Positions 9,462-18,443 of a stretch of 64,000 nucleotides of DNA are shown in pieces; within the stretch, counting starts at the first letter, position 1; every line of letters begins with the position of its first letter. The stretch lies in the NCBI RefSeq assembly GCF_900109465.1, contig NZ_FOAZ01000003.1, positions 186,001-250,000 on the forward strand, given 5' to 3'. The notes under the pieces are model-generated. The model was given only the letters and a program-made list of their open reading frames with translations, made no database searches and was not told the origin of the DNA. The position numbers were made by a program, and so were the translations under genes. The DNA is from Streptacidiphilus jiangxiensis. GTDB lineage: Bacteria > Actinomycetota > Actinomycetes > Streptomycetales > Streptomycetaceae.

Positions 9462-9887
9462 GTGAGCACGCCCGCCGCCCCTGCCGCCCCCACCCTGCGC
9501 GTCAAGGCCTTCGACCACCTGGTGCTCAACGTCGCCGACGTCGAGCGCTCCCTCGACTTCTACCTCGGCGTCCTCGGCCTGGAGCCGGTCCGCGTCGAGG
9601 AGTGGCGCGCGGGCAAGGTGCCCTTCCCCTCCGTGCGGATCAACCCGGAGTGCATCGTCGACCTCTTCTCCCGCCCCCGCGGCGAGTCCAACGTCGACCA
9701 CATCTGTCTCACCGTCGACCCCCTCGACTGGGACGCCTTCCTCGCCGCCCTCCCGCCCACCGTCCCCGTCGTCTCCGGCCCGGTGCCGCGCTTCGGCGCC
9801 CGCGGCAGCGCGACCTCCGTCTACCTCCAGGACCCGGACGGCAACACCGTCGAACTGCGCTGGTACCCGCAGGACGTCGCGGACTGA
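9462..9887 (+). CDS. VOC (glyoxalase/bleomycin-resistance) superfamily protein
   Basis: A 141-residue single-domain VOC protein. The first beta-alpha-beta unit starts with FDHLVLNVADVERSLDFY and the second ends with the metal-ligand segment DPDGNTVELRWY. AAGGAG stands six bases before the GTG start. The VOC fold hosts dioxygenases, lyases, epimerases and drug-binding proteins, so the reaction cannot be named. Divergence from a LysR regulator suggests inducible expression. Confidence 0.85.
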   Translation: MSTPAAPAAPTLRVKAFDHLVLNVADVERSLDFYLGVLGLEPVRVEEWRAGKVPFPSVRINPECIVDLFSRPRGESNVDHICLTVDPLDWDAFLAALPPTVPVVSGPVPRFGARGSATSVYLQDPDGNTVELRWYPQDVAD

Positions 9888-10114
9888 CGATCCGACTAGC
9901 CCCTCGATCGGCGTAACCGACCCCTACGGTCCGTCGTTGATCCAGGTGCGCGCAGGCAACCAGGGTGAGTCGACTTCGAACAGCGTGTGAATCTCAGAGC
10001 AGTCCGGGCAGCCCCCGGCGGGATGGATCTGTGGCCGTCAGCGACCTGCGCCCCTAGCCGCTGGGTGGTGCGGTGGGTCATCCTTCATCCCTGCTCATGA
10101 GAGGCGGCATTCCC

Positions 10115-10891
10115 ATGCCACCTGAAATCGCCCTGGTCGAGTCCCGCGCACTGCGCGGCAGCGTCGTGCACCGCACCGAGGCCCTCGACAAGGTCAAGGT
10201 TCTCGTCATGCTGCCGGACGGCACGTACGTGACCACCCGCATGGTCGCGGACTACTTCGAGGTTGGCGAGCGCGCCGTCAACGCCCTGATGATCCGGCAC
10301 CGGGAGGAGCTCGAAGCCAACGGCTTCCGCATCCTCAAGGGTGTGGATATGTCTCGGTTCGCAAGCTGCAACTTGCAGTTTACGCAGGTCAGCGGCCGTG
10401 GAATCGCAATCTACGACCGCCGCGCCGTCCTGAACGTGGCGATGTTGCTGCGCGTCAGCGACGTCGCGCGACGCGTTCGCGCGTACCTCCTAGACACCGA
10501 GGAGCGAGTTGTCCACAGGCCTGCCTCCGAGCCGCAGCCGCAGCCGCAGGCTCAGCCGCGGTCCTACGGCATGCCGCCCGGCCGACGCCTCGGTCCCGGT
10601 CCGCACTGGGACGAGTACGAGGTCACTTCGCGCGATCCCGCCGCCGAGGCCTGGCGCCAGGTCATCGACCGCGAGGTCGCCCCGCCGGCTCCGCCCGGTG
10701 AGGGCGGGGTGTTCCCCGCCGGTTGGCCCGAGAGCGTCGACAGGCGGCTCGACGGGTTCGGTCAGGTCATCGTGGCCATGAACCACAAGTTCGACCGCCT
10801 GTCCGACGACGTCCAGGACGCGCGGCAGGACGTCCGCTCCCTGCGCAGTGAACTCCGGCGCTCCCCGCGCCGGCGCCCCACGGGCGCGTAG
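10115..10891 (+). CDS. Phage antirepressor-like DNA-binding protein (Rha/ORF6N-like)
   Basis: A 258-residue protein of uncertain family. Residues about 25-125 look like the DNA-binding N-terminal domain of phage regulatory proteins: a beta unit (KVLVMLPDGTYVTTRMVADYF, quoted in part), a winged HTH-like segment ending in a helix that precedes a (R/H)H-R-EEL-NGFR-L motif, then a conserved RRAVLNVAMLLR-V-RRVRAYLLD helix. A Pro/Gln spacer (about 133-145) and a C-terminal helical, possibly coiled-coil stretch (about 215-250) follow. The DNA around 10350-10400 has visibly lower GC than its neighbours, consistent with a phage origin. I chose ATG 10115, preceded by AGGCGG at good spacing; upstream in-frame starts at 10073 and 10097 lack such a site. 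Confidence 0.6.
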   Translation: MPPEIALVESRALRGSVVHRTEALDKVKVLVMLPDGTYVTTRMVADYFEVGERAVNALMIRHREELEANGFRILKGVDMSRFASCNLQFTQVSGRGIAIYDRRAVLNVAMLLRVSDVARRVRAYLLDTEERVVHRPASEPQPQPQAQPRSYGMPPGRRLGPGPHWDEYEVTSRDPAAEAWRQVIDREVAPPAPPGEGGVFPAGWPESVDRRLDGFGQVIVAMNHKFDRLSDDVQDARQDVRSLRSELRRSPRRRPTGA

Positions 10892-10899
10892 TGCGACAA

Positions 10900-10945
10900 C
10901 AGACGCAGCGCCGCCCCGACGTCGGTCGGGGCGGCGCTGCGTCTG
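10900..10945. terminator. Bidirectional terminator with 21-bp perfect stem
   Basis: Arms at 10900-10920 and 10925-10945 are perfectly complementary over 21 bp with a four-base GTCG loop. It lies between convergent genes and so should stop transcripts from both sides. Confidence 0.85.
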
Positions 10946-10970
10946 CGGTTCAGTTCGGCATCGGCGTGGT

Positions 10971-11648
10971 TCAGCCGAGCCGCGCGGCCATCGTCTTGAG
11001 GACGTTGAGCGAGCCGGCGGTCGCGTCCAGGTGCGCGTTGGTGCCCTCGATCTGGACGAAGGAGATCGTGTTGCCGCGCTGGACGAAGAACTCCTGCGCG
11101 TCGGTCGGCAGGTCGGGAATGTTGCCCGGCCGGCCGGCCGCGTTGCGGATCTCCAGGCGGTAGGCGATGCCCTGCTGGATCCAGGCGGTGCGGTCGACGC
11201 TCGCGTGGACGTGCTTGTGCAGGTCGTAGTCGACGGGGCCGCGGTCGATGCGCTGGGCGCAGTTCGCGTAGTCGGACTCGATGACCTTGAGTGCGGCCTT
11301 GGCCTTGGCAGCGCTCGAGAAGCGCAGCAGCGTCTGGCCGCCCTCGACGCGGTGGACCTTGGTCGCGAACGCCTGCTGGGCGAACGCGCTGACGTGCAGG
11401 GCGTGCAGCGGGCCGGTGGGGCCGCAGGTGAACAGCCACTGGAAGTCACCGTTGCCGACGAAGCCCCCGTCGGGCCGACCCTGCGTCTGCCAGTGGAAGG
11501 CGGACGCCTGCGGCATCTGAGCACCGGTCAGCCACGGGGAGGTGTGGCCGGCCGCGTTCGCGGTGCCGGTGGCCCCGGCGGCCAGACCGAGCGCGACAGC
11601 GGCGACGGCGGCGAACTTGGCGGCGCGGGACGAACGCAGAGCGCGCAT
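10971..11648 (-). CDS. Secreted protein of unknown function
   Basis: A 225-residue protein with a classic Sec signal peptide: Arg-rich start, hydrophobic core, and a cleavage site after TANA-A near residue 32-33. The mature part has two cysteines (FTCGPT and YANCAQ) that could form a disulphide, and a mixed alpha/beta pattern reminiscent of the sensor-type extracellular domains of actinobacterial lipoproteins. I recognise no family. A GGGGGG-type ribosome-binding site precedes the ATG. Confidence 0.75.
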   Translation of the reverse strand: MRALRSSRAAKFAAVAAVALGLAAGATGTANAAGHTSPWLTGAQMPQASAFHWQTQGRPDGGFVGNGDFQWLFTCGPTGPLHALHVSAFAQQAFATKVHRVEGGQTLLRFSSAAKAKAALKVIESDYANCAQRIDRGPVDYDLHKHVHASVDRTAWIQQGIAYRLEIRNAAGRPGNIPDLPTDAQEFFVQRGNTISFVQIEGTNAHLDATAGSLNVLKTMAARLG

Positions 11649-11700
11649 GACTGGACCCCCCAGGGTGTGTGGTGTGGCGGCTTTGTCCTCACCGATCTCC

Positions 11701-11735
11701 GTGACCGGCTGACGTGATCAATTAGAGCCGGTCAC
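11701..11735. promoter_or_regulatory. 10-bp inverted repeat in the promoter region of the secreted protein gene
   Basis: GTGACCGGCT (11701-11710) and AGCCGGTCAC (11726-11735) are perfectly complementary with a 15-bp AT-rich spacer. It is about 55-90 bp upstream of the secreted protein start and distinct from the thiC terminator, so an operator is likelier than a terminator. Confidence 0.45.
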
Positions 11736-11793
11736 GCGTCTTGGATCTCTGTTCGAACCGTCCGGGTTGTGTAACGGCCGAACAGGCGCGCCG

Positions 11794-11840
11794 TGCACGC
11801 AGGGGCGGGACGTGGCGACGCAGTCCCGCCCCTCCGTGCA
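11794..11840 (-). terminator. thiC terminator
   Basis: TGCACG-C-AGGGGCGGGAC (11794-11811) pairs with its complement at 11823-11840 except for one C/C mismatch; the loop is 11 nt. It begins 3 bp after the thiC stop codon. Confidence 0.75.
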
Positions 11841-11842
11841 GG

Positions 11843-13790
<1,948 letters not shown>

Positions 13791-13872
13791 AGATGCTCAC
13801 GACCATAGCGAGGAGTGGCGGAACTTGGCCAGGGCTGGGCCGCGGACTGGACACGCTGTAGCGTTCGCCAGC

Positions 13873-15180
13873 GTGGCAGAGCACCACCACTCCGACGGGC
13901 ACGGTCACGGGCCCGGACCCGCGCAGGGTCACGGGCACTCGCACGACCACGGCCCGGCCAGCCCCGCGTCCGCGCGGCTGCGCGTGCTGCTCGCGGCGGT
14001 GCTGGTGCCGTTCGCGCTGGCGGTGCTGTCAGGGCTGTACCTGCTGTGGCCGGCCCCCCTGCCCACGCACGCACCCACCGGGACCGGCTTCGACCAGATC
14101 ACCGTCTCGGGGACGGTGACGGCCACTCGGACGGTGCCGTGCGGCCAGGGCGCCGGTGCCACCGGTACGACGGGGGACTCCGGCACCTGCACGGAGATCA
14201 CCTTCCAGCTGACCAGCGGCAAGGACTCGGGACGCAGTGTCACCCAGACCCTGACCCCGGACCAGACCGCGGTCTACTCGGCGGGCGAGAAGATCGTCGT
14301 CGACTACTCGCCGACCGCGCCCACCGCACTCCAGTACACCGTCGAGGACGCCGACCGGAGCTTCCCCGTCGCGGTGCTCGCGGGCGTCTTCGCCCTCGCC
14401 GTGGTCCTCGTCGGCCGCCTGCGCGGCCTCGCCGCGCTGGTGGCGCTGGCGATCAGCTTCCTGGTGCTGTCGCTCTTCGTGCTGCCCGCGATCCTCGGCG
14501 GTGAACCGCCGCTGGCCGTCGCGGTCGTGGGTGGTGGCCTGATCATGCTGCTGGCGCTCTACCTGTGCCACGGCTTCTCGGCGCGGACCTCCGTCGCCGT
14601 ACTCGGCACCATGGCCTCCCTCGCACTGATCGGCGGGCTGGGACAGCTGTTCATCGGGCTGACCCGGCTCACCGGCAACACCTCGGACGAGACGGCGTTC
14701 GTCCACTCGCTCTTCCCCGGCATCCAACTGCCGGGCCTGCTCCTCGCGGGCGTCATCATCGGCTCGCTCGGCGTCCTCAACGACGTGACCGTCACCCAGG
14801 CGAGCAGCGTCTGGGAGCTCCACGCCGCCAACCCCCGCCTCGGCGCCCGCGCGTTGTACCGGGCGGCGATCCGCATCGGCCGCGACCACATCGCCTCCAC
14901 GGTCAACACCCTGGTCATGGCCTATGCGGGCGCGGCGCTGCCGCTGATGCTGCTCTTCTCGCTGTCGCACCGCGGCGTGTGGCAGGTGGCGACCAGCGAG
15001 ATCGTCGCGGAGGAGCTGGTCCGCACGCTCGTCGGCAGCATCGGCCTCATCGCGTCGGTCCCGCTGACGACCGCTCTGGCGGCCTTCGTCGCGTCCCGTG
15101 ATCTTCCCGAGGCGGCCGAGCCCCCGCTTGTTCCGGCGCAGGGCAGGCCGAGCAGGGCATCCCACCGGCGAACCAGGTGA
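13873..15180 (+). CDS. YibE/F family membrane protein with His-rich N-terminus
   Basis: A 435-residue multi-pass membrane protein of the YibE/F family (function not established). The first about 25 residues are a His/Gly/Asp cluster (HHHSDGHGHG and GHGHSHDHG), a likely metal-binding tail. One membrane segment follows (about 37-58), then a soluble extracytoplasmic beta-rich domain with two cysteines (PCGQG, GTCTE), then seven to eight membrane helices. The signature GSLGVLNDVTVTQASSVWEL is typical. Start: GTG at 13873, just before the His cluster; no clear ribosome-binding site, so a leaderless transcript is possible. It is divergent from thiC. Confidence 0.85.
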   Translation: MAEHHHSDGHGHGPGPAQGHGHSHDHGPASPASARLRVLLAAVLVPFALAVLSGLYLLWPAPLPTHAPTGTGFDQITVSGTVTATRTVPCGQGAGATGTTGDSGTCTEITFQLTSGKDSGRSVTQTLTPDQTAVYSAGEKIVVDYSPTAPTALQYTVEDADRSFPVAVLAGVFALAVVLVGRLRGLAALVALAISFLVLSLFVLPAILGGEPPLAVAVVGGGLIMLLALYLCHGFSARTSVAVLGTMASLALIGGLGQLFIGLTRLTGNTSDETAFVHSLFPGIQLPGLLLAGVIIGSLGVLNDVTVTQASSVWELHAANPRLGARALYRAAIRIGRDHIASTVNTLVMAYAGAALPLMLLFSLSHRGVWQVATSEIVAEELVRTLVGSIGLIASVPLTTALAAFVASRDLPEAAEPPLVPAQGRPSRASHRRTR

Positions 15181-15184
15181 CGAC

Positions 15185-15216
15185 GAGGGGCCGACCGCAA
15201 CAGCGGTCGGCCCCTC
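15185..15216. terminator. Bidirectional terminator
   Basis: Perfect 14-bp stem (GAGGGGCCGACCGC and its complement) with AACA loop between convergent genes, four bases after the YibE/F stop. Confidence 0.85.
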
Positions 15217-15241
15217 GGAGCGGTGAGCGGGTGAGCTCACG

Positions 15242-15442
15242 TCAACTCTTGGCTGCCTTCTTCACCAGGATCACGACCACCGCGCCCAGGGCGACGACGA
15301 CGAGCAGCTTGAACACGATGCCGATCAGGCCGAAAACGATGCCGACGAGCGCCGACAGCACCCACCACGCGATGATGATCGCCGCGATCGGGACCACGAT
15401 GTTCCGCACCCAACCGGGGAGTGCCTTCCACAGTTCAGTCAT
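15242..15442 (-). CDS. Small membrane protein (DUF5326-like)
   Basis: A 66-residue protein with two membrane helices (about 13-35 and 38-60) and a Lys-rich C-terminus. Sequence style (WKALPGWVRNIVVPIAAIII, then KKAAKS) fits the Streptomyces DUF5326 group as I remember it. GGGGGAGGA precedes the ATG at good spacing. Role unknown. Confidence 0.75.
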   Translation of the reverse strand: MTELWKALPGWVRNIVVPIAAIIIAWWVLSALVGIVFGLIGIVFKLLVVVALGAVVVILVKKAAKS

Positions 15443-15620
15443 GATGTCCGTCCTCCCCCTGGGGTTCCTGGCTTACGTCTTCGATCGTACGGGCCCGGAA
15501 AGCCCCGACGAAGGTTTCCTGCCCCTGAGAAGACCCGGATAAGACCCTGATCAGGACAGTCAGGGAAACCCCCGGACGAACCCCGGACCAGCCCCGGACG
15601 AAGCCCTCTGATCAGCCGGA

Positions 15621-15938
15621 TCAGCCCTCCGGCGGGGAGAAGACCACCAGCACCCGCAGATCCTCGCTGATGTGGTGGAACCGGTGCGGGACCCCGGCCG
15701 GGACGAAGACGACGCAGCCGCGCGCCACCATCGAGGTCTCCTCGCCCACCGTGATCGACGCCCGGCCGCTGACCACCACGTAGAGCTCGTCCTGCGCGTG
15801 GGAGCCCTGGGTGTCCAGCTCCCCCGCGTTCAGTGCGTACAGGCCGGCGGACATGCTGTGTTCCCGAAGGAAGCGCAGGTACGCGCCCTCGTTGGCGGAC
15901 CGCTCGGCGTCGAGGTCGTCCATCCGGAAGAGCTTCAT
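15621..15938 (-). CDS. Cupin-domain protein
   Basis: A 105-residue single cupin. The two motifs are present: motif 1 around G-H-A-Q-D-E-LYVVVSG (SHAQDELYVVVSG) and motif 2 around FVPAGVPHRFHHI. The metal ligands His, Glu and the late His are kept, so a metal site is expected, but enzyme or binding role is unknown. ATG 15938 is chosen because the domain starts directly after it; no good ribosome-binding site is visible. It is divergent from the holin-family gene with only 70 bp between them. Confidence 0.8.
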   Translation of the reverse strand: MKLFRMDDLDAERSANEGAYLRFLREHSMSAGLYALNAGELDTQGSHAQDELYVVVSGRASITVGEETSMVARGCVVFVPAGVPHRFHHISEDLRVLVVFSPPEG

Positions 15939-15952
15939 GGCGCCATTCAACC

Positions 15953-15965
15953 AGTCGGACCGACT
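15953..15965. promoter_or_regulatory. Palindrome AGTCGG-A-CCGACT between divergent genes
   Basis: A perfect 6-bp dyad with one central base sits 15 bp upstream of the cupin start, in the short divergent gap. It could be an operator; a second loose GTCGG follows at 15966. Confidence 0.35.
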
Positions 15966-16008
15966 GTCGGGACTACCGCTGACGGTCACCGGCTGCGACG
16001 ATCACGGC

Positions 16009-16386
16009 ATGATGAAGTTCGTACTCAAGACCCTGATCAACGCGGCTGCCATCGGGGCAGCGGCCTGGCTCATCAAAGGCATCGACCTGACCGGGGCCGA
16101 CTGGGGGCACAAGGCGCTGACCCTCGTACTCGTCGCCCTGGTCTTCGGCGTGGTGAACTTCTTCGTCAAGCCGCTGGTCAAGCTGTTCTCGCTGCCGCTG
16201 TTCATCCTCACCCTGGGCCTGATCACCTTCGTGATCAACGCCCTGATGCTGCTGCTGACCTCCTACGCGTCCGGCCAGCTCAGCCTGCACTTCAAGGTCG
16301 AGGGCTTCGTGCCGGCCCTGCTCGGCTCGCTGATCATCAGCATCGTGGCCTGGGGCCTGCACATGGTCGTGCGCGACGAGGACTGA
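16009..16386 (+). CDS. Phage-holin-superfamily (YvlD-like) membrane protein
   Basis: A 125-residue protein with four membrane helices. It matches the widespread bacterial family annotated as phage holin family/YvlD (pattern FGVVNFFVKPLVKLFSLPL and FILTLGLITFVINALML, both typical). In Bacillus relatives it accompanies envelope-stress genes; it is not a lysis gene in a prophage here. Two ATGs (16009, 16012) are possible starts. Confidence 0.85.
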   Translation: MMKFVLKTLINAAAIGAAAWLIKGIDLTGADWGHKALTLVLVALVFGVVNFFVKPLVKLFSLPLFILTLGLITFVINALMLLLTSYASGQLSLHFKVEGFVPALLGSLIISIVAWGLHMVVRDED

Positions 16387-16406
16387 CTCCGCGAGCGCTC
16401 CCGGCC

Positions 16407-16832
16407 TCAGTGGCCGAGGATCGCCTCCAGCTCGCGGTCGAGGTCCGCGATCGTGTGCTCCTGACCCATCGGGAGCACACGATCGGTCCGCCCGAGGAAG
16501 GAGATCAGCGGGACGGCGGGGGAGCGCAGCACCGCGGCGCCGTCGGTCGAGCGCAGTTCGATGCAGACGTCCATGAAGTCCTCGTCCGTGCCCGGAACCG
16601 GCCAGACCCGGACGTCGCCCTCCCCACTCGGACGGGTGATCCCGTCCAGCAGCAGCTCACGGCCGAAGAGCCAGCTCACCGGCGGGTCGCCGGGCAGATG
16701 GAAGGTCAGCCGGACCGCCAGCGGGTCACCCGGGTCGTAGGAGAGCTCGACGCCGGTGTCGAACGCGAGCTCCTCGGAGACCAGCAGACTCATCACCAGC
16801 CGGCCTTTGACCAGGCTCTGCTGCATCTTCAT
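16407..16832 (-). CDS. ssgA: Sporulation-specific cell division protein SsgA
   Basis: A 141-residue SsgA-like protein (SALP). SALPs localise to division sites; SsgA promotes sporulation septation and, when abundant, septation in vegetative hyphae. Hallmark segments are LRLTFHLPGD-type (AVRLTFHLPGDPPVSWLFGR, DPLAVRL), GDVRVWP and FLGRTDRVLPMGQE. The identity as SsgA rather than another SALP rests on the IclR gene ssgR directly upstream, the arrangement known from Streptomyces coelicolor, where SsgR is needed for ssgA transcription. GAGAGG is 7 bp before the ATG. The N-terminus is about 13 residues longer than the SALP core, and an internal Met14 could be a second start. Confidence 0.85.
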   Translation of the reverse strand: MKMQQSLVKGRLVMSLLVSEELAFDTGVELSYDPGDPLAVRLTFHLPGDPPVSWLFGRELLLDGITRPSGEGDVRVWPVPGTDEDFMDVCIELRSTDGAAVLRSPAVPLISFLGRTDRVLPMGQEHTIADLDRELEAILGH

Positions 16833-16921
16833 TGCGGTACCTCTCGATCCCCGTCGTCAGTTGGTACTGCGTGCCCGACCATCGTCGCTTTTGTCCGCTC
16901 TCGGCACCAAGGGCGAGGTTT

Positions 16922-17680
16922 TCAAATGGTGAACGAGAGCCGCTCCATGACCGATCCGACCCGGGCGCCGAGCCGGTCGGCGGCTGCGGGGAGTCGATGG
17001 GACTGGGCGACCGGCAGCGAGAGCGCGATGGTGCAGACGGCGGCCCCGACCATGATCGGAACTGCTGCACAGACAACTCCGGGCATGTATTCCTGCTGCT
17101 CCAACACGGGGCGCCCCAGCGGACGCGCCTCCAGCCGGCGCATCAGCACCCCGGAGTCGGTGACCGTGCGCCGCGTCAGCGACTGCGGACGGTGACGTGA
17201 GAAGTAGTCAAGGCGGCCTTCCCGGTCGAGCTGGCCGAGAAGGCACTGTCCGATGGCGTGCGCGTTGCCGGTGGCGCCGAAGTCGGCCCACTCCTCCACG
17301 GCCTCCGTGCCCGGCGCCTGGGAGACGTCGACCACCTCGACCTCGCCGTCGCGGTAGGTGGCGAAGTACGTGGCGGCGCCGAGCTCCTCGCGGAGCCGGT
17401 TCAGCGCGCGGCTGACCGCCTCGCGCCCCTGGCGCACCTCCCGGTGGCGGCCGAGCGAGCCGACCGCCTTGCCGTGCACGTAGATGCCGTCGACCCGCTC
17501 CAGGTAGCCCTCGTGGGTGAGCGTGCGCAGCAGGTGGTAGGTGGTGCCGAGCGGCAGCCCGGCCTTGCGGGCGAGCTGTTTGGCGGTCGCACCCTCCCGG
17601 TGCTCGCCGACGGCCTCGAGGAGCCGCAGAGCCCGCTGCACCGAGCCGATCAGCGTCGGTGCAGCCTTCTCCGTGGCCAT
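16922..17680 (-). CDS. ssgR: IclR family activator SsgR
   Basis: A 252-residue IclR regulator. The winged HTH is at about residues 10-70 (GSVQRALRLLEAV, AKQLARKAGLPLGTTYHLLRTL), the effector-binding GAF-like domain at about 85-245. ATG 17680 is preceded by GAGGGGG at good spacing; an earlier in-frame start would include promoter DNA. It ends 89 bp before ssgA in the same direction. In S. coelicolor SsgR activates ssgA; I infer the same here. The small palindromes upstream (17693-17708) may be its own operator. Confidence 0.88.
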   Translation of the reverse strand: MATEKAAPTLIGSVQRALRLLEAVGEHREGATAKQLARKAGLPLGTTYHLLRTLTHEGYLERVDGIYVHGKAVGSLGRHREVRQGREAVSRALNRLREELGAATYFATYRDGEVEVVDVSQAPGTEAVEEWADFGATGNAHAIGQCLLGQLDREGRLDYFSRHRPQSLTRRTVTDSGVLMRRLEARPLGRPVLEQQEYMPGVVCAAVPIMVGAAVCTIALSLPVAQSHRLPAAADRLGARVGSVMERLSFTI

Positions 17681-17692
17681 CTCAACCCCCTC

Positions 17693-17708
17693 GGCATATG
17701 CCATATGG
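17693..17708. promoter_or_regulatory. Overlapping AT-rich palindromes upstream of ssgR
   Basis: GGCATATGCC (17693-17702) and CCATATGG (17701-17708) are perfect palindromes sharing two bases, 12 bp upstream of the ssgR start. In such GC-rich DNA this is a plausible operator for SsgR itself or a developmental regulator. The rest of the 194-bp gap to the Nudix gene shows nothing else clear. Confidence 0.4.
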
Positions 17709-17874
17709 ATGCAGCTCTTCCACATCATGCCCACAGAAAGAGGGAAAAGTCTGCGACTCCGGTGTACTCCTCACCCCGCCGGACGGCGGGGTACCGCCAC
17801 GGCGTGTCCTCGCCGTTCCCGCCCTTCTTGCCCCGGCGCGTTTCACCTCTGGCCCCCCGCGGCACACTCCCAAC

Positions 17875-18420
17875 GTGGTGGCACGAACCGCGACACACGT
17901 AGCACGACACGTCCCGCGTCCAGTGGTGAAGCGCACGGCCCGCGCGATCCTGCTGGACGACGGCCCCGACGGGCCCGAGCTCGTCATGATCAAGCGGACC
18001 AAACCCGGCCGCCCTCCGTACTGGATCACCCCCGGCGGCGGCATGGAGCCGAGCGACGCGACCGTCGTCGACGCCCTCCACCGCGAACTCTCCGAGGAGC
18101 TCGGTGGCAAGGCGACGGACATCGTCCCCGCATTCGTCGACACGGTCTCCCACACCCATCACGAGGACGGCACCGAGCTGCATCCCCACGGGGTGAAGGT
18201 GCAGCACTTCTTCGTCTGCCGGCTCAGCTCGATGGACCTCTCACGCCGGCACGGCCCCGAGGTGGACGCGCCGGTGGGCGAGTACGAGGTGGTCCGGCTC
18301 CCGTTCACCCGCGAGGGCGTGACGGCGGTCAACGTCGTCCCCCCGTCCCTGCGGGCCTACCTGGCCGCGAACATCGAAGGCGTGACCGCCCTGCTCGCCG
18401 AGGACCTCGGTCCGCGGTAG
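17875..18420 (+). CDS. Nudix hydrolase with altered Nudix box
   Basis: A 181-residue Nudix-fold protein (nucleoside-diphosphate-linked hydrolases). The box reads PGGGMEPSD-A-TVVDALH-RELSEELGG: the REL-EE-G core is intact, but the first conserved Glu of G-x5-E is Ala here, with Asp just before it. That may weaken catalysis or shift register. A His pair (VSHTHHEDG, HPHGVKV) is unusual. Start is uncertain: GTG 17875 is used, but GTG 17923 or 17926 would place the domain closer to the N-terminus, and none has a good ribosome-binding site. Confidence 0.75.
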   Translation: MVARTATHVARHVPRPVVKRTARAILLDDGPDGPELVMIKRTKPGRPPYWITPGGGMEPSDATVVDALHRELSEELGGKATDIVPAFVDTVSHTHHEDGTELHPHGVKVQHFFVCRLSSMDLSRRHGPEVDAPVGEYEVVRLPFTREGVTAVNVVPPSLRAYLAANIEGVTALLAEDLGPR

Positions 18421-18443
18421 CCCCGCGGACCGGCGGAGCCGGC

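Noticed and set aside
16009-16386. Holin-family gene as sign of a prophage
   Set aside because: The YvlD-type family is chromosomal in most bacteria, and no lysis, capsid or integrase gene is nearby.
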